Shown here: piece by piece, positions 8,330-16,921 of the stretch | How the letters are laid out: every line of letters begins with the position of its first letter | Position numbering within the stretch: the stretch's first letter is position 1 | From: Flavobacterium sp. | Lineage (GTDB): Bacteria; Bacteroidota; Bacteroidia; Flavobacteriales; Flavobacteriaceae | DNA length: 50,010 nucleotides | Assembly (NCBI GenBank): GCA_023259675.1 | Contig: JALRGT010000005.1 | Span: 94,363 to 144,372, forward strand | Reading direction: 5' to 3' | Position numbers and translations under genes: made by a program | Notes under the pieces: model-generated | What the model was told of the DNA's origin: nothing | Database searches by the model: none | What the model saw: the letters and a program-made list of their open reading frames with translations, nothing else

Positions 8330-9733
8330 ATGAGTTCATTTGACGTAGTCATTATAGGTTCTGGGCCAGGAGGTTATGTGTCGGCAATTCGTTGTGCACA
8401 ATTAGGTTTCAAAACAGCCATTATTGAAAAATATTCCACACTTGGTGGAACTTGTCTTAATGTGGGATGTATTCCGTCTAAGGCATTATTGTCTTCTTCA
8501 CATCATTATGCTGAAATCAAACATTTTGAAGATCACGGAATTGAACTTTCCGGTGAAGTAAAAGTGAATTTGGAAAAAATGATTGCTCGTAAACAAGCCG
8601 TTGTAGACCAAACATCTGGAGGAATCAACTATTTGATGGACAAAAACAAAGTGACCGTTTTCAATGGTTTAGGATCTTTTGTAGATGCAACTCATGTAGC
8701 CATTGCTAAAGCAGATGGAACTTCGGAGACTATCGAAGCCAAAAATATCATTATTGCAACAGGATCTAAACCATCTTCTTTGCCGTTTATTAAAATTGAC
8801 AAAGAAAGAATCATCACTTCTACAGAAGCTTTGGCTTTGAAAGAAGTTCCAAAACACCTTGTTATCATTGGCGGAGGTGTAATTGGAATCGAATTGGGTC
8901 AAGTGTATCTACGTTTGGGAGCTCAGGTTTCTGTAGTGGAATTTATGGATCGTATCATTCCTGGAATGGACGGTGCTTTGTCTAAAGAATTGACGAAAGT
9001 ATTGAAAAAACAAGGGATGAAATTCTATACTTCCCATAAAGTACAATCGGTAGAACGTTCTGGAGATGTGGTTACAGTTCAGGCTGAAAACGCAAAAGGA
9101 GAAACAATTACTCTGGAAGGAGATTATTCTTTGGTTTCTGTTGGTCGTCGCCCTTATACAGATGGATTGAATGCTGATAAAGCAGGAGTAAAAATTTCGG
9201 ATAGAGGACAAGTGGAAGTAAACGATCATTTACAAACTTCGGCTTCCAATATTTATGCAATTGGTGATGTAGTTCGTGGAGCGATGTTGGCTCATAAAGC
9301 CGAAGAAGAAGGAACGATGGTTGCTGAAATCCTTGCAGGTCAAAAACCACATATTGATTACAATTTAATTCCTGGTGTAGTGTACACTTGGCCGGAAGTA
9401 GCGGCAGTTGGACAAACAGAAGAGCAATTGAAAGCTGCCGGAACCAAATATAAAGTGGGAAGTTTTCCATTTAAAGCATTAGGAAGAGCCAGAGCCAGTG
9501 GAGATTTGGACGGATTTGTAAAAATTCTTGCCGATGAAAAAACAGATGAAGTTTTGGGAGTTCACATGATTGGAGCGAGAACAGCCGATTTAATCGCTGA
9601 AGCCGTAACGGCAATGGAATTTAAAGCATCTGCCGAAGATATTTCAAGAATGTCACATGCGCATCCTACATTTGCGGAAGCAATAAAAGAAGCAGCATTG
9701 GCCGCTACTGATAATAGAGCGTTACATGTGTAA
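8330..9733 (+). CDS. lpd: Dihydrolipoyl dehydrogenase (E3)
   Basis: This 467-residue flavoprotein reoxidises the dihydrolipoyl groups of 2-oxoacid dehydrogenase complexes (pyruvate, 2-oxoglutarate, branched-chain) and of glycine cleavage, with NAD+ as acceptor. The FAD Rossmann motif is at residues 8-14 (IIGSGPGGY). The redox-active disulfide is GGTCLNVGCIPSK (C42, C47). The NAD motif is IIGGGVIGIELG. A second FAD contact is YAIGDVV, and the C-terminal catalytic pair is in HAHPTFAEA (H445, E450). Length and all motifs are standard. It is monocistronic: its own promoter lies in front and a strong hairpin terminator behind. The fused E1 gene at 38335 is a possible partner, but E2 is not in the window. 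Confidence 0.97.
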   Translation: MSSFDVVIIGSGPGGYVSAIRCAQLGFKTAIIEKYSTLGGTCLNVGCIPSKALLSSSHHYAEIKHFEDHGIELSGEVKVNLEKMIARKQAVVDQTSGGINYLMDKNKVTVFNGLGSFVDATHVAIAKADGTSETIEAKNIIIATGSKPSSLPFIKIDKERIITSTEALALKEVPKHLVIIGGGVIGIELGQVYLRLGAQVSVVEFMDRIIPGMDGALSKELTKVLKKQGMKFYTSHKVQSVERSGDVVTVQAENAKGETITLEGDYSLVSVGRRPYTDGLNADKAGVKISDRGQVEVNDHLQTSASNIYAIGDVVRGAMLAHKAEEEGTMVAEILAGQKPHIDYNLIPGVVYTWPEVAAVGQTEEQLKAAGTKYKVGSFPFKALGRARASGDLDGFVKILADEKTDEVLGVHMIGARTADLIAEAVTAMEFKASAEDISRMSHAHPTFAEAIKEAALAATDNRALHV

Positions 9734-9770
9734 TACGATTTGAGTTTAGTATAAGCTCATTTTAAAATAA

Positions 9771-9807
9771 AAACCGTCTCAATATTCAAAATTGAGGCGG
9801 TTTTTTT
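9771..9807. terminator. Bidirectional terminator between lpd and the methyltransferase gene
   Basis: A 13-bp stem (AAACCGTCTCAAT 9771-9783 / ATTGAGGCGGTTT 9791-9803, one T-G pair) with a 7-nt loop runs into a T-tract to 9807. The A-rich left flank makes it usable from the minus strand too. The T-tract overlaps the stop codon of the convergent gene. Confidence 0.85.
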
Positions 9808-10471
9808 AGGTCAATTTTTCAATAACGATTAATTCGTTGTGTTTCTCAACTCTCGGGATCGATTTGATGCTGTAATTTTTTTGGTCAAAATCGGTAATAT
9901 ATTTTTTGTTTCGTAGATTTTGTTTTTCATCCAAAAGCATGGTATTGAATAAAATGAAACCTTTACTTTTCAAAAGAAAACAGATTCTATTGATGAAAAA
10001 GGATTCAAACAGGAAGTTGGGCATCGTAGTGTCCTGAAAGATATCTATAATAATTAAGTCGTATTTGTCTTTGGTTTTCAAAACAAATTCAAATGCATCA
10101 TCAAGAACGATGTTCAGCTGTCTTACATCACTTAAATGGAAATACTGATTGGCGACATGGATGATTTCCGGATCGATTTCAACTCCTGTAATCTTGCCTT
10201 TGTAATGAATCTCATCTATCAAAGTCTTGATTACACTGCCACCGGCAACTCCAAGCACCAAAATATGATCCATTTTGGTAATCTTTTCAAAACCAATGTT
10301 TTTTAATCCGATTCTCAGTATGCGTTGCAAACTGCCATACGAATAATTAGTATTCTCTGAATCCAAAACCAATTCCCCGTTAGCCCAAGTGATTTCAATC
10401 GACTTGCTCAACGAAGATTTTTTTTTATAAATAGTTATAGGAATCAAATAGCTGAATATTCTTTTTAACAT
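9806..10471 (-). CDS. Spermidine synthase-like SAM-dependent methyltransferase-fold protein
   Basis: The 221-residue protein has the Rossmann core of the spermidine synthase/methyltransferase group: HILVLGVAGGSVIKTL (motif I, about residues 90-105), ITGVEIDPEII (motif II acidic residue) and NIVLDDAFEF followed by YDLIIIDIFQD. Aminopropyltransferases carry an acidic pair in that last region. It is shorter than SpeE (about 280 residues) and lacks a clear N-terminal beta domain, so it could be a methyltransferase that kept the fold rather than a true spermidine synthase. It is a lone gene, convergent with lpd. The polyamine genes speA and the DHS-like gene are 10 kb away, so a functional link is open. 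Confidence 0.7.
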   Translation of the reverse strand: MLKRIFSYLIPITIYKKKSSLSKSIEITWANGELVLDSENTNYSYGSLQRILRIGLKNIGFEKITKMDHILVLGVAGGSVIKTLIDEIHYKGKITGVEIDPEIIHVANQYFHLSDVRQLNIVLDDAFEFVLKTKDKYDLIIIDIFQDTTMPNFLFESFFINRICFLLKSKGFILFNTMLLDEKQNLRNKKYITDFDQKNYSIKSIPRVEKHNELIVIEKLT

Positions 10472-10656
10472 GAGAGGGCAGTTTTAACCAAAAATAAGCT
10501 ATAAATGATAAATACTCTAAGAATGAAGAAATAATTTTAGCGCTTTTTTTAGAGAAGTTCGAGGTAATTCCAATAAAAAGTAAAAAAAAAATAAAAAGTT
10601 AAAACCAATAGTTCTGCTATTTCGTAGATATAATTAATCTTTTAAAAATTATACTT

Positions 10657-11658
10657 ATGAAAAATTTGTGTGTTAGCTCAGTCTTACTGATTTTATTTTT
10701 TGCTTCCTGTGACAACAACGATTCCGAAAACGTTTCTAAGGAATTAAGTTTAGTTACATCAAGTAATACAACCGGAAAAATCACCTATTCTAATTTGTTG
10801 GAGCCAACTCCTATGGTGCAATCATTTACAATAGGTTCATTGGATGCCGAAGGTATTTCATATGACAGCAAAACGGATGCAATTATTGTAGCTTCCAGAA
10901 CGAATAATCGATTGGAAGCCTATACCGGATTGAAAAATGCTCTTGCCAATGGTATGGACAATTTAATGTTATCGCAAAATAGTACGGTAGGGGATTTTAC
11001 TAATGCGAGAGAAACAGCGGTTTCCGGAGACATGATTGTGGTAACCCAGGATCAATCTACCCTTAATGGTATGATTAATAAATTGTTTGTGTATCAAAAA
11101 ACGACCACGGGTTTTACTTTGATGAAAACATTTACAACCGATTTCAAACTTTGGGGAATCCACATGGATGATACCGATTTGTACGCTGTTGCTGATTTGA
11201 CGGGTGACATTGTTCAATTTAAGAATTTTATGGGCAATGCTTCCGGAAATATTACAGCCACAAAGCGTGTCGCCATTGAAGGCTTGATTCGCAGTCACGG
11301 AATTACGTATTCGGCTAAAGACGATACAATGATTCTGACAGATGTTGCCAGTGCTGCATCGGCTACTGATGGCGGGCTGATTGTACTGAAAAATTTCACC
11401 AACGTTTTTGCTTCCACAGCAGCTTCAGGGGCAATTACTTTAGCAAATCAAGTTAGGATTTACGGTATGAATTCGCTTTTAGGAAATCCGGTAGATGTAG
11501 CTTATGATGATGTGACAAATAATATTTATGTTGCCGAAAGATTGAATGGTGGTGGGCAGGTTTTGACCTATGCGTATCCAACGGTTTCAGGAGATTTCGC
11601 TCCGATACAAGTAAGAGCCGAAGCAGGAGTCACTTCAATTTTTGTGTTAAGAAAGTAG
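10657..11658 (+). CDS. Extracytoplasmic lipoprotein, beta-propeller (NHL-like), 333 aa
   Basis: The signal peptide ends in a lipobox FFASC with Cys at residue 18, followed by DNNDSEN. The mature part has recurring units with Asp/Gly turns and hydrophobic strands such as DAEGISYDSKTDAIIVASR, WGIHMDDTDLYAVADLTGDIVQF, SHGITYSAKDDTMILTD and NPVDVAYDDVTNNIYVAER. This repeat pattern is that of NHL/SMP-30-like beta-propellers, which often bind ligands or act as scaffolds. No catalytic residues can be assigned. The gene is monocistronic: about 185 nt of upstream DNA, and a hairpin terminator behind that also serves the convergent XRE gene. Confidence 0.7.
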   Translation: MKNLCVSSVLLILFFASCDNNDSENVSKELSLVTSSNTTGKITYSNLLEPTPMVQSFTIGSLDAEGISYDSKTDAIIVASRTNNRLEAYTGLKNALANGMDNLMLSQNSTVGDFTNARETAVSGDMIVVTQDQSTLNGMINKLFVYQKTTTGFTLMKTFTTDFKLWGIHMDDTDLYAVADLTGDIVQFKNFMGNASGNITATKRVAIEGLIRSHGITYSAKDDTMILTDVASAASATDGGLIVLKNFTNVFASTAASGAITLANQVRIYGMNSLLGNPVDVAYDDVTNNIYVAERLNGGGQVLTYAYPTVSGDFAPIQVRAEAGVTSIFVLRK

Positions 11659-11689
11659 TTCTAAAAATCAATAATACAGTGTTTTAAAT

Positions 11690-11730
11690 AAAAACCTTAA
11701 ATTCATTCTTATTGGATTTGAGGTTTTTTG
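11690..11730. terminator. Bidirectional terminator between the propeller lipoprotein and the XRE regulator
   Basis: A 12-bp stem (AAAAACCTTAAA 11690-11701 / TTTGAGGTTTTT 11717-11728, one T-G pair) with a 15-nt loop lies between two convergent genes, with T and A runs on the two sides. Confidence 0.75.
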
Positions 11731-11732
11731 TT

Positions 11733-12209
11733 TTAATCAGGAGTGTAGCTTTTGAAAGTCCCGTTTTTATAAAAGATTACAATTTTATCAATTTCAGAAG
11801 AAGTGTATCCTGATGGGTAATTAGGGCTTTCTGTTTTTTTGCTTTCTAATGAAGGAGTCGTGTTCGTGTGTTGTCTTTCTGAAAATAAATCTTCAGGGAT
11901 AATTTTGTCATTGAGAGGCGTGGGGATGGTTTGTTTGGAGATATTATCAATGTCATCCTCTTTTTTATCAATAGATTCCGATTTTTTGGGAAAACTTCCT
12001 TTTCCGTTTAACAGCCAATATAAATCTACTTCGGGAAAAACGTCTAAAATTTTAAGAATAAAATCAAGACTCGGTTTGTTTCTTCCAGAGAGGAGGTGAG
12101 ATAAACTGGAACGTTGTACTCCAATTTTATCGGCAAAAGAAGAAGCATTGAGACTATAATAATCGAGTATATTTTCAATACGTTTTATAAAATCATCCGT
12201 GTTTACCAT
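11733..12209 (-). CDS. XRE-family (HTH_3) transcriptional regulator
   Basis: I start the protein at the ATG at 12209 (MVNTDDFIKR, 158 residues). The frame is open upstream to 12287, but that part holds the promoter. Residues about 5-65 are a Cro/CI-type helix-turn-helix: FIKRIENILDYYSLNASSF, ADKIGVQRSSLSHLLSGR, then NKPSLDFILKILDVFPEVDLYWLLNGKG, the typical end of this domain in Bacteroidota. The rest is a Ser/Thr/Lys-rich linker and a short C-terminal YTSSEIDKIVIFYKNGTFKSY segment that may dimerise. It is divergent from the M14 peptidase gene. TTTAC-N4-GTAAA sites overlap its own -7 element, its start codon and the peptidase promoter, so autorepression and control of the peptidase are likely. 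Confidence 0.85.
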   Translation of the reverse strand: MVNTDDFIKRIENILDYYSLNASSFADKIGVQRSSLSHLLSGRNKPSLDFILKILDVFPEVDLYWLLNGKGSFPKKSESIDKKEDDIDNISKQTIPTPLNDKIIPEDLFSERQHTNTTPSLESKKTESPNYPSGYTSSEIDKIVIFYKNGTFKSYTPD

Positions 12210-12284
12210 TGTAAATTGCATTTTTAAAATAGGTTTTACAAATGTAACTAAATTCATTGATATAAGCAATATTACAGCTGTAAA
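12202..12284 (-). promoter_or_regulatory. XRE promoter with three TTTAC-N4-GTAAA-type operators
   Basis: On the minus strand TTG (12267-12269), 20 nt, then TACATTTG (12239-12246) fit the flavobacterial promoter. Three dyads lie on it: 12202-12215 TTTACCATTGTAAA, over the start codon; 12235-12248 TTTACAAATGTAAC, over the -7 element; and 12271-12284 ATTACAGCTGTAAA, just upstream of the -33 element. This is the layout of a self-repressing XRE gene. Confidence 0.7.
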
Positions 12285-12467
12285 CAATATAAAATACGGT
12301 CTATAAGTGAAATTTATAGTTTAAATAATAATACTTAAATAACTGAAATAAAGATTATTAGCCATTAGATATAAAACATAATAAAATCGCCGTTTACGGG
12401 AATAAACAGTTGGATTAAAAGGATTAAATTAAGTTTACAAAAATGAATTATAACAACAAAACGAGAG

Positions 12468-12505
12468 TTTACAATTGTAAAAATAAAGATGTTTACTTTT
12501 GTAAA
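12468..12505 (+). promoter_or_regulatory. M14 peptidase promoter with two TTTAC-N4-GTAAA operators
   Basis: TTTACAATTGTAAA (12468-12481, perfect palindrome) and TTTACTTTTGTAAA (12492-12505) lie 24 bp apart. The second contains TACTTTTG (12494-12501), a match to the -7 consensus, and the first contains TTG (12475-12477) 16 nt upstream of it. A weaker copy, TTTACGGGAATAAA, is at 12393-12406. Binding by the divergent XRE protein would block this promoter. Confidence 0.7.
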
Positions 12506-12519
12506 TCAAATAATATAAC

Positions 12520-13674
12520 ATGGATTTAGAACAATTGTTTATTGAAAACAAAGAGCAATCGATTCAAGGGAGGTATTTAACTTTAGAATCAATTGAACCA
12601 CTATTAAAAAAATTAAATACCAATAATCAGCTTTCAGTTATAGGTCAATCGGTATTAGGAAAGCCGATTTATAAATACCAAATTGGAACCGGAAAAACCA
12701 AAATCTATCTTTGGTCTCAAATGCACGGAAATGAAAGTACCACCACTAAAGCTTTATTTGACTTTTTAAATCTTTTGCATAGCGGAACGGAATTAGCGAC
12801 AAAGTTCTTAAATAGCTTTACATTTTGTTGTATTCCGATGTTGAATCCTGATGGAGCTAAATTGTATACCCGTGCCAATGCAAACAATATTGATTTAAAC
12901 AGGGATTCCCAAGATTTAACCCAGCCGGAAAGTGTTGTGTTAAGAAATACATTTGAAGCATTTAAGCCTGATTACTGCTATAATTTACACGACCAACGTA
13001 CTATTTTTGGGGTAGACGACACGGGAAAGCCGGCCACATTGTCTTTTTTGGCGCCTTCTTACAATGAGGAAAGGGAAGTGAATGAATCCCGATTGAAAGC
13101 GATTAACCTTATTGCAGGAATGAATGCGGTGCTTCAGCAGTATATTCCAGGTCAGATAGGTCGTTTTGATGACTCATTTAACATTAATTGCATTGGTGAT
13201 ACCTTTCAGTTTTTAGGAGTGCCAACTATTTTGTTTGAAGCCGGGCATTTTCCAGAGGATTATGACAGGGAAAAAACGAGAGAGTTTGTTTTTATGGCTT
13301 TGGTTATAAGTTTTGATTTGCTTTCCGAAAACGTTGTAGTCGACAACGGAATGGATAAATATTTGAATATTCCTCAAAATAAAGTCGTTTTTTATGATTT
13401 TATATACAAAAACATCAAAATAAATTATGATGGTATTGAAAAAATCACGAGTTTTGCTGCACAGTATAAGGAAGAGTTGATCAACGATGAAATTGTATTC
13501 AATGCTTATATTGCAAAAATTGGTGAATTGGAAGGTTATTACGGTCATTTAATATATGACGGTAAACAATCTAAATACATAGATGGGGATAGTAATTTTC
13601 CGGAAATGAACAAAAAAGCCAGTTTTTGTTTAGATAATAACGTAGAATTCGTTAATGGATTGATAAAAATATAA
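12520..13674 (+). CDS. M14-family zinc carboxypeptidase-like protein
   Basis: The 384-residue protein carries the M14 zinc site: MHGNEST (H69, E72) and, after NPDG and NIDLNRD (N127, R128, substrate carboxylate contacts), YNLHDQR (H157). The catalytic Glu is in TILFEAGHF (E240). No signal peptide is visible, so it probably acts in the cytoplasm, perhaps on peptides or amino-acid conjugates rather than on exported protein. Residues beyond about 275 form an extra C-terminal domain of unknown role. The gene is divergent from the XRE regulator and shares its operators. An Lrp/AsnC regulator follows 77 nt downstream and may be co-transcribed. Confidence 0.85.
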   Translation: MDLEQLFIENKEQSIQGRYLTLESIEPLLKKLNTNNQLSVIGQSVLGKPIYKYQIGTGKTKIYLWSQMHGNESTTTKALFDFLNLLHSGTELATKFLNSFTFCCIPMLNPDGAKLYTRANANNIDLNRDSQDLTQPESVVLRNTFEAFKPDYCYNLHDQRTIFGVDDTGKPATLSFLAPSYNEEREVNESRLKAINLIAGMNAVLQQYIPGQIGRFDDSFNINCIGDTFQFLGVPTILFEAGHFPEDYDREKTREFVFMALVISFDLLSENVVVDNGMDKYLNIPQNKVVFYDFIYKNIKINYDGIEKITSFAAQYKEELINDEIVFNAYIAKIGELEGYYGHLIYDGKQSKYIDGDSNFPEMNKKASFCLDNNVEFVNGLIKI

Positions 13675-13751
13675 TATTTTTGCTGTTTTTATTGTTTTTA
13701 TATATATTTTTATACTCCGTTAAGGCAATTAATAATATTAATTAAAGAATT

Positions 13752-14231
13752 ATGAGTAAATTCCGTTTAGATGAAGTAGATCATCAGATTTTAGACATGT
13801 TAATAGATAATACAAGAGTTCCTTTTACGGATATCGCCAAAAAACTATTAATTTCTGCAGGTACTGTCCATGTGAGAGTAAAAAAAATGGAAGATGCCGG
13901 AATCATAATGGGTTCTTCATTGGTACTTGATTATGATAAACTAGGCTATTCTTTTATTGCTTATGTTGGGGTTTTTCTAAATAACACCTCTCAGACTAAG
14001 TTTGTTTTGGAACGTATCAATGAAATTCCTTTTGTAACCGTTGCATCTGTTACTACAGGTAAGTTTAATATTTTTTGTAAAATCAGAGCCAAAGACACTA
14101 AACATGCTAAGGATGTGATTTTTATGATTGATGATATCGATGGAGTTTACAGAACTGAAACTATGATTTCTCTTGAAGAAAGCATAAATGATAAGAAACG
14201 CTTAATGCATACTATTTTTAAAAATATGTAA
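13752..14231 (+). CDS. Lrp/AsnC-family transcriptional regulator
   Basis: The 159-residue protein has the N-terminal AsnC helix-turn-helix (LDEVDHQILDMLIDNTRVPFTDIAKKL, then SAGTVHVRVKKMEDAGII, residues 5-52), followed by a C-terminal RAM ligand-binding domain (about residues 65-145) with the GKFNIFCKIRAKD strand. Such proteins form octamers that sense amino acids, often Leu, Asn or Lys, and control amino-acid metabolism. Which amino acid is sensed cannot be read. The gene lies 77 nt after the M14 peptidase and is followed by a strong terminator before ppc. Confidence 0.9.
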   Translation: MSKFRLDEVDHQILDMLIDNTRVPFTDIAKKLLISAGTVHVRVKKMEDAGIIMGSSLVLDYDKLGYSFIAYVGVFLNNTSQTKFVLERINEIPFVTVASVTTGKFNIFCKIRAKDTKHAKDVIFMIDDIDGVYRTETMISLEESINDKKRLMHTIFKNM

Positions 14232-14263
14232 TTAAACTTGAATGCTATATTGTAAATATATAT

Positions 14264-14294
14264 AACCTCAAGTTGGCTCTTGGGGTTTTTTTTT
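14264..14294 (+). terminator. Rho-independent terminator after the Lrp/AsnC gene
   Basis: AACCTCAAG / CTTGGGGTT (one T-G pair) with a 6-nt loop is followed by nine T (14286-14294). It separates the Lrp/AsnC gene from ppc. Confidence 0.85.
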
Positions 14295-14326
14295 AATAAA
14301 TAATCAAATAAAACTACTTAATATAT

Positions 14327-16912
14327 ATGTATACACTTCCTAAAATCGAACGCTTTAATCAGACCGTTTTTTCAAAATATAATATATACAATAGTGTATT
14401 TATAACGTTGCCTTTTGACTCTGTGGATAATACAGGGGTTTTACTTCCTTTGTTTACAGAAGTTTGTGAAAAAGGATTTAACAAACAAGAGACTCCTACA
14501 GAAATAGTTGATTTTTTCTCTAAAAAGTATTTGCACACTAATAATGAAGAAGATGAAATTGATATCATGTTTCGTTTTATTCAATACATCGAACGTCAAA
14601 TTGTTTTGTTTGATGCGGTTGAAGATGCTGCTTTTCCATTTGTAAATAACATGGAAGGAAGAGGTTCTTTAAGAGATATCAAAGAAAAATCGGATGCTAA
14701 AGACAAAAGAGAGGAACTTATAGAATTTTTGGAAAATTTTAATATTAGAACGGTATTAACAGCGCACCCAACACAATTTTATCCAGGATCTGTTTTAGGA
14801 ATTATCAATGATTTGACGGAAGCAATTCGCAGCAACAACTTATTGGGAATAAACCAATTGTTGGCGCAATTGGGTAAAACTCCGTTTATAAAGAATGAAA
14901 AACCGAATCCTTTTGACGAGGCGGTAAGTTTAATTTGGTATCTAGAGAACGTCTTTTATGACACTTCCGGAGACATGGTTCATTATCTTCAAAAAAATGT
15001 TTTTGAAGGAGAGTCCATTAAAAACGCGATCATTAAACTCGGATTTTGGCCTGGAGGAGATCGTGACGGAAATCCGTTTGTAACTACTGATATCACATTA
15101 AAAGTAGCGGAACGCTTGAGAACTTCTATTTTGAAATGTTATTATTTTGAAATGAGAAACTTAAAAAGAAAACTGACTTTTTCAGGAGTGGACTTTTTGG
15201 TTTCCGAATTGGAACATAAATTATATCGTTCTGTGTTTTATTCTACCGGTGAGATTTTTATCACTTTGGAAGAGTTTAAAATGCAACTGAACAAGATAAG
15301 AACAATAATCATAGAGCAACATCAATCGCTTTATTTGGACGAATTAGAAGGGCTTTTGATAAAAGTAAACTTATTTGGTTTCCATTTTGCTTCTCTAGAT
15401 ATTAGACAAAACAGTAAAATACACGATGCCGTTTTTAAAGATATTTTTGAGCATTACTTAACAATTGACCCGACTGTTTTTCCTAAGAATTACTATGAGT
15501 TAACCGAAACAGAAAAGTTTGAGGTTTTATCCAGGGTTTCAGGAGATCTTAACCCAGAAGTTTTTGACAATGAAATAACGAAATCAACTATCGAGTCGAT
15601 TCAGGCGATAAAGGTTATTCAACAAAAGAATGGTGAATTTGGCGCTAACCGCTACATCATAAGTAATAACGAAAGTGCTCTTAATGTAATGGAGACTTTT
15701 GCATTGATTCGATTGAGTAATTGGGAAAACCCGACGGTAGATGTTGTTCCGTTATTTGAATCTGTTGATGATTTACTGAATGCCCATAATATTATGGAGC
15801 AATTATACACGAATCCAACCTATGCCAAACATCTTGAAAACAGAGAAATGAAGCAAACAATTATGCTTGGTTTTTCTGATGGAACAAAAGATGGTGGGTA
15901 TTTGATGGCAAACTGGAGTATCTATAAAGCTAAGGAAGCGTTAACCGATATTTCTAGAAAATACGGTGTAAAAGTTATTTTCTTCGACGGACGCGGTGGA
16001 CCACCGGCACGTGGAGGAGGAAAAACGCATAAGTTCTATGCTTCGTTAGGACCAAACATTGAAAATAAAGAAATCCAAATTACGGTACAAGGACAAACGA
16101 TTAGTTCAAATTTTGGTACGGTAGATTCATGCCGTTATAATTTAGAGAATTTATTGAGTGCCGGGGTTACCAATCAGGTTTTTAATAAAAATAAGAATAA
16201 ATTATCTACTTCTCAGAAGGAGGTAATGGATAAATTAGCCGTTTTAGGTTATGAAAAATATTTAAGTTTTAAAAATCATCCAAAATTCATTCCTTATTTG
16301 GAGCAAATGAGTACGCTGAAATATTACGCAAAAACAAATATCGGTAGTAGACCTTCGAAAAGAAGTAAATCGGAAAAACTTGATTTTGCTGATTTGAGAG
16401 CGATTCCGTTTGTTGGGTCTTGGAGTCAGTTGAAACAAAATGTACCTGGATTCTACGGAGTGGGAGCTGCTTTAAAGCATTATGAAGATGCTGGAGAATG
16501 GGATAAAGTTCAGGATTTGTATGATAGTAGTATGTTCTTTAAAACACTATTGGAAAACAGTATGATGTCATTGGCAAAATCCTTTTTCCCATTGACGGCT
16601 TACATGAAAAAAGATCCTGAATTTGGAGAATTCTGGCAAATTATATATGACGAATTTTTAGAAACCAAAAGATTGCTTTTGAAAATTGCAGGTCATAAAG
16701 AGTTAATGGAAAACTATCCTGACGGTAAAGCATCAATTCAAATAAGAGAGCGTATCGTGTTGCCATTGTTGACAATACAACAACATGCTTTGTTAAGAAT
16801 TAATGAATTAAACAAAGAGGAAGTAGTAAATACAGAACTGATTAAGATCTATGAAAAGATTGTAACTCGTTCTCTTTTTGGAAATACCAATGCAAGTAGA
16901 AATTCAGCGTAA
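14327..16912 (+). CDS. ppc: Phosphoenolpyruvate carboxylase
   Basis: The 861-residue protein makes oxaloacetate from PEP and bicarbonate to refill the TCA cycle. Family motifs are LTAHPTQFYPG (catalytic His), GFWPGGDRDGNPFVT, FGFHFASLDIRQNS, and the glycine loop FFDGRGGPPARGGGKTH. Two points differ from the E. coli-type enzyme: the His that opens the glycine loop (FHGRGG) is Asp here, and the C terminus ends NTNASRNSA instead of the usual active-site QNTG. Both may be normal for the Bacteroidota branch of the family, but they bear on the bicarbonate step and on allosteric control. The DinB-like gene starts only 9 nt after the stop codon, so the two are probably co-transcribed. Confidence 0.93.
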   Translation: MYTLPKIERFNQTVFSKYNIYNSVFITLPFDSVDNTGVLLPLFTEVCEKGFNKQETPTEIVDFFSKKYLHTNNEEDEIDIMFRFIQYIERQIVLFDAVEDAAFPFVNNMEGRGSLRDIKEKSDAKDKREELIEFLENFNIRTVLTAHPTQFYPGSVLGIINDLTEAIRSNNLLGINQLLAQLGKTPFIKNEKPNPFDEAVSLIWYLENVFYDTSGDMVHYLQKNVFEGESIKNAIIKLGFWPGGDRDGNPFVTTDITLKVAERLRTSILKCYYFEMRNLKRKLTFSGVDFLVSELEHKLYRSVFYSTGEIFITLEEFKMQLNKIRTIIIEQHQSLYLDELEGLLIKVNLFGFHFASLDIRQNSKIHDAVFKDIFEHYLTIDPTVFPKNYYELTETEKFEVLSRVSGDLNPEVFDNEITKSTIESIQAIKVIQQKNGEFGANRYIISNNESALNVMETFALIRLSNWENPTVDVVPLFESVDDLLNAHNIMEQLYTNPTYAKHLENREMKQTIMLGFSDGTKDGGYLMANWSIYKAKEALTDISRKYGVKVIFFDGRGGPPARGGGKTHKFYASLGPNIENKEIQITVQGQTISSNFGTVDSCRYNLENLLSAGVTNQVFNKNKNKLSTSQKEVMDKLAVLGYEKYLSFKNHPKFIPYLEQMSTLKYYAKTNIGSRPSKRSKSEKLDFADLRAIPFVGSWSQLKQNVPGFYGVGAALKHYEDAGEWDKVQDLYDSSMFFKTLLENSMMSLAKSFFPLTAYMKKDPEFGEFWQIIYDEFLETKRLLLKIAGHKELMENYPDGKASIQIRERIVLPLLTIQQHALLRINELNKEEVVNTELIKIYEKIVTRSLFGNTNASRNSA

Positions 16913-16921
16913 ATTTAGAAA

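Noticed and set aside
9108..9470. 120-codon minus-strand frame inside lpd
   Set aside because: It is fully inside a certain gene on the other strand and resembles no protein.
12211..12287. N-terminal extension of the XRE protein
   Set aside because: The extra 26 codons cover the promoter and operator sites; ATG at 12209 fits the domain start.
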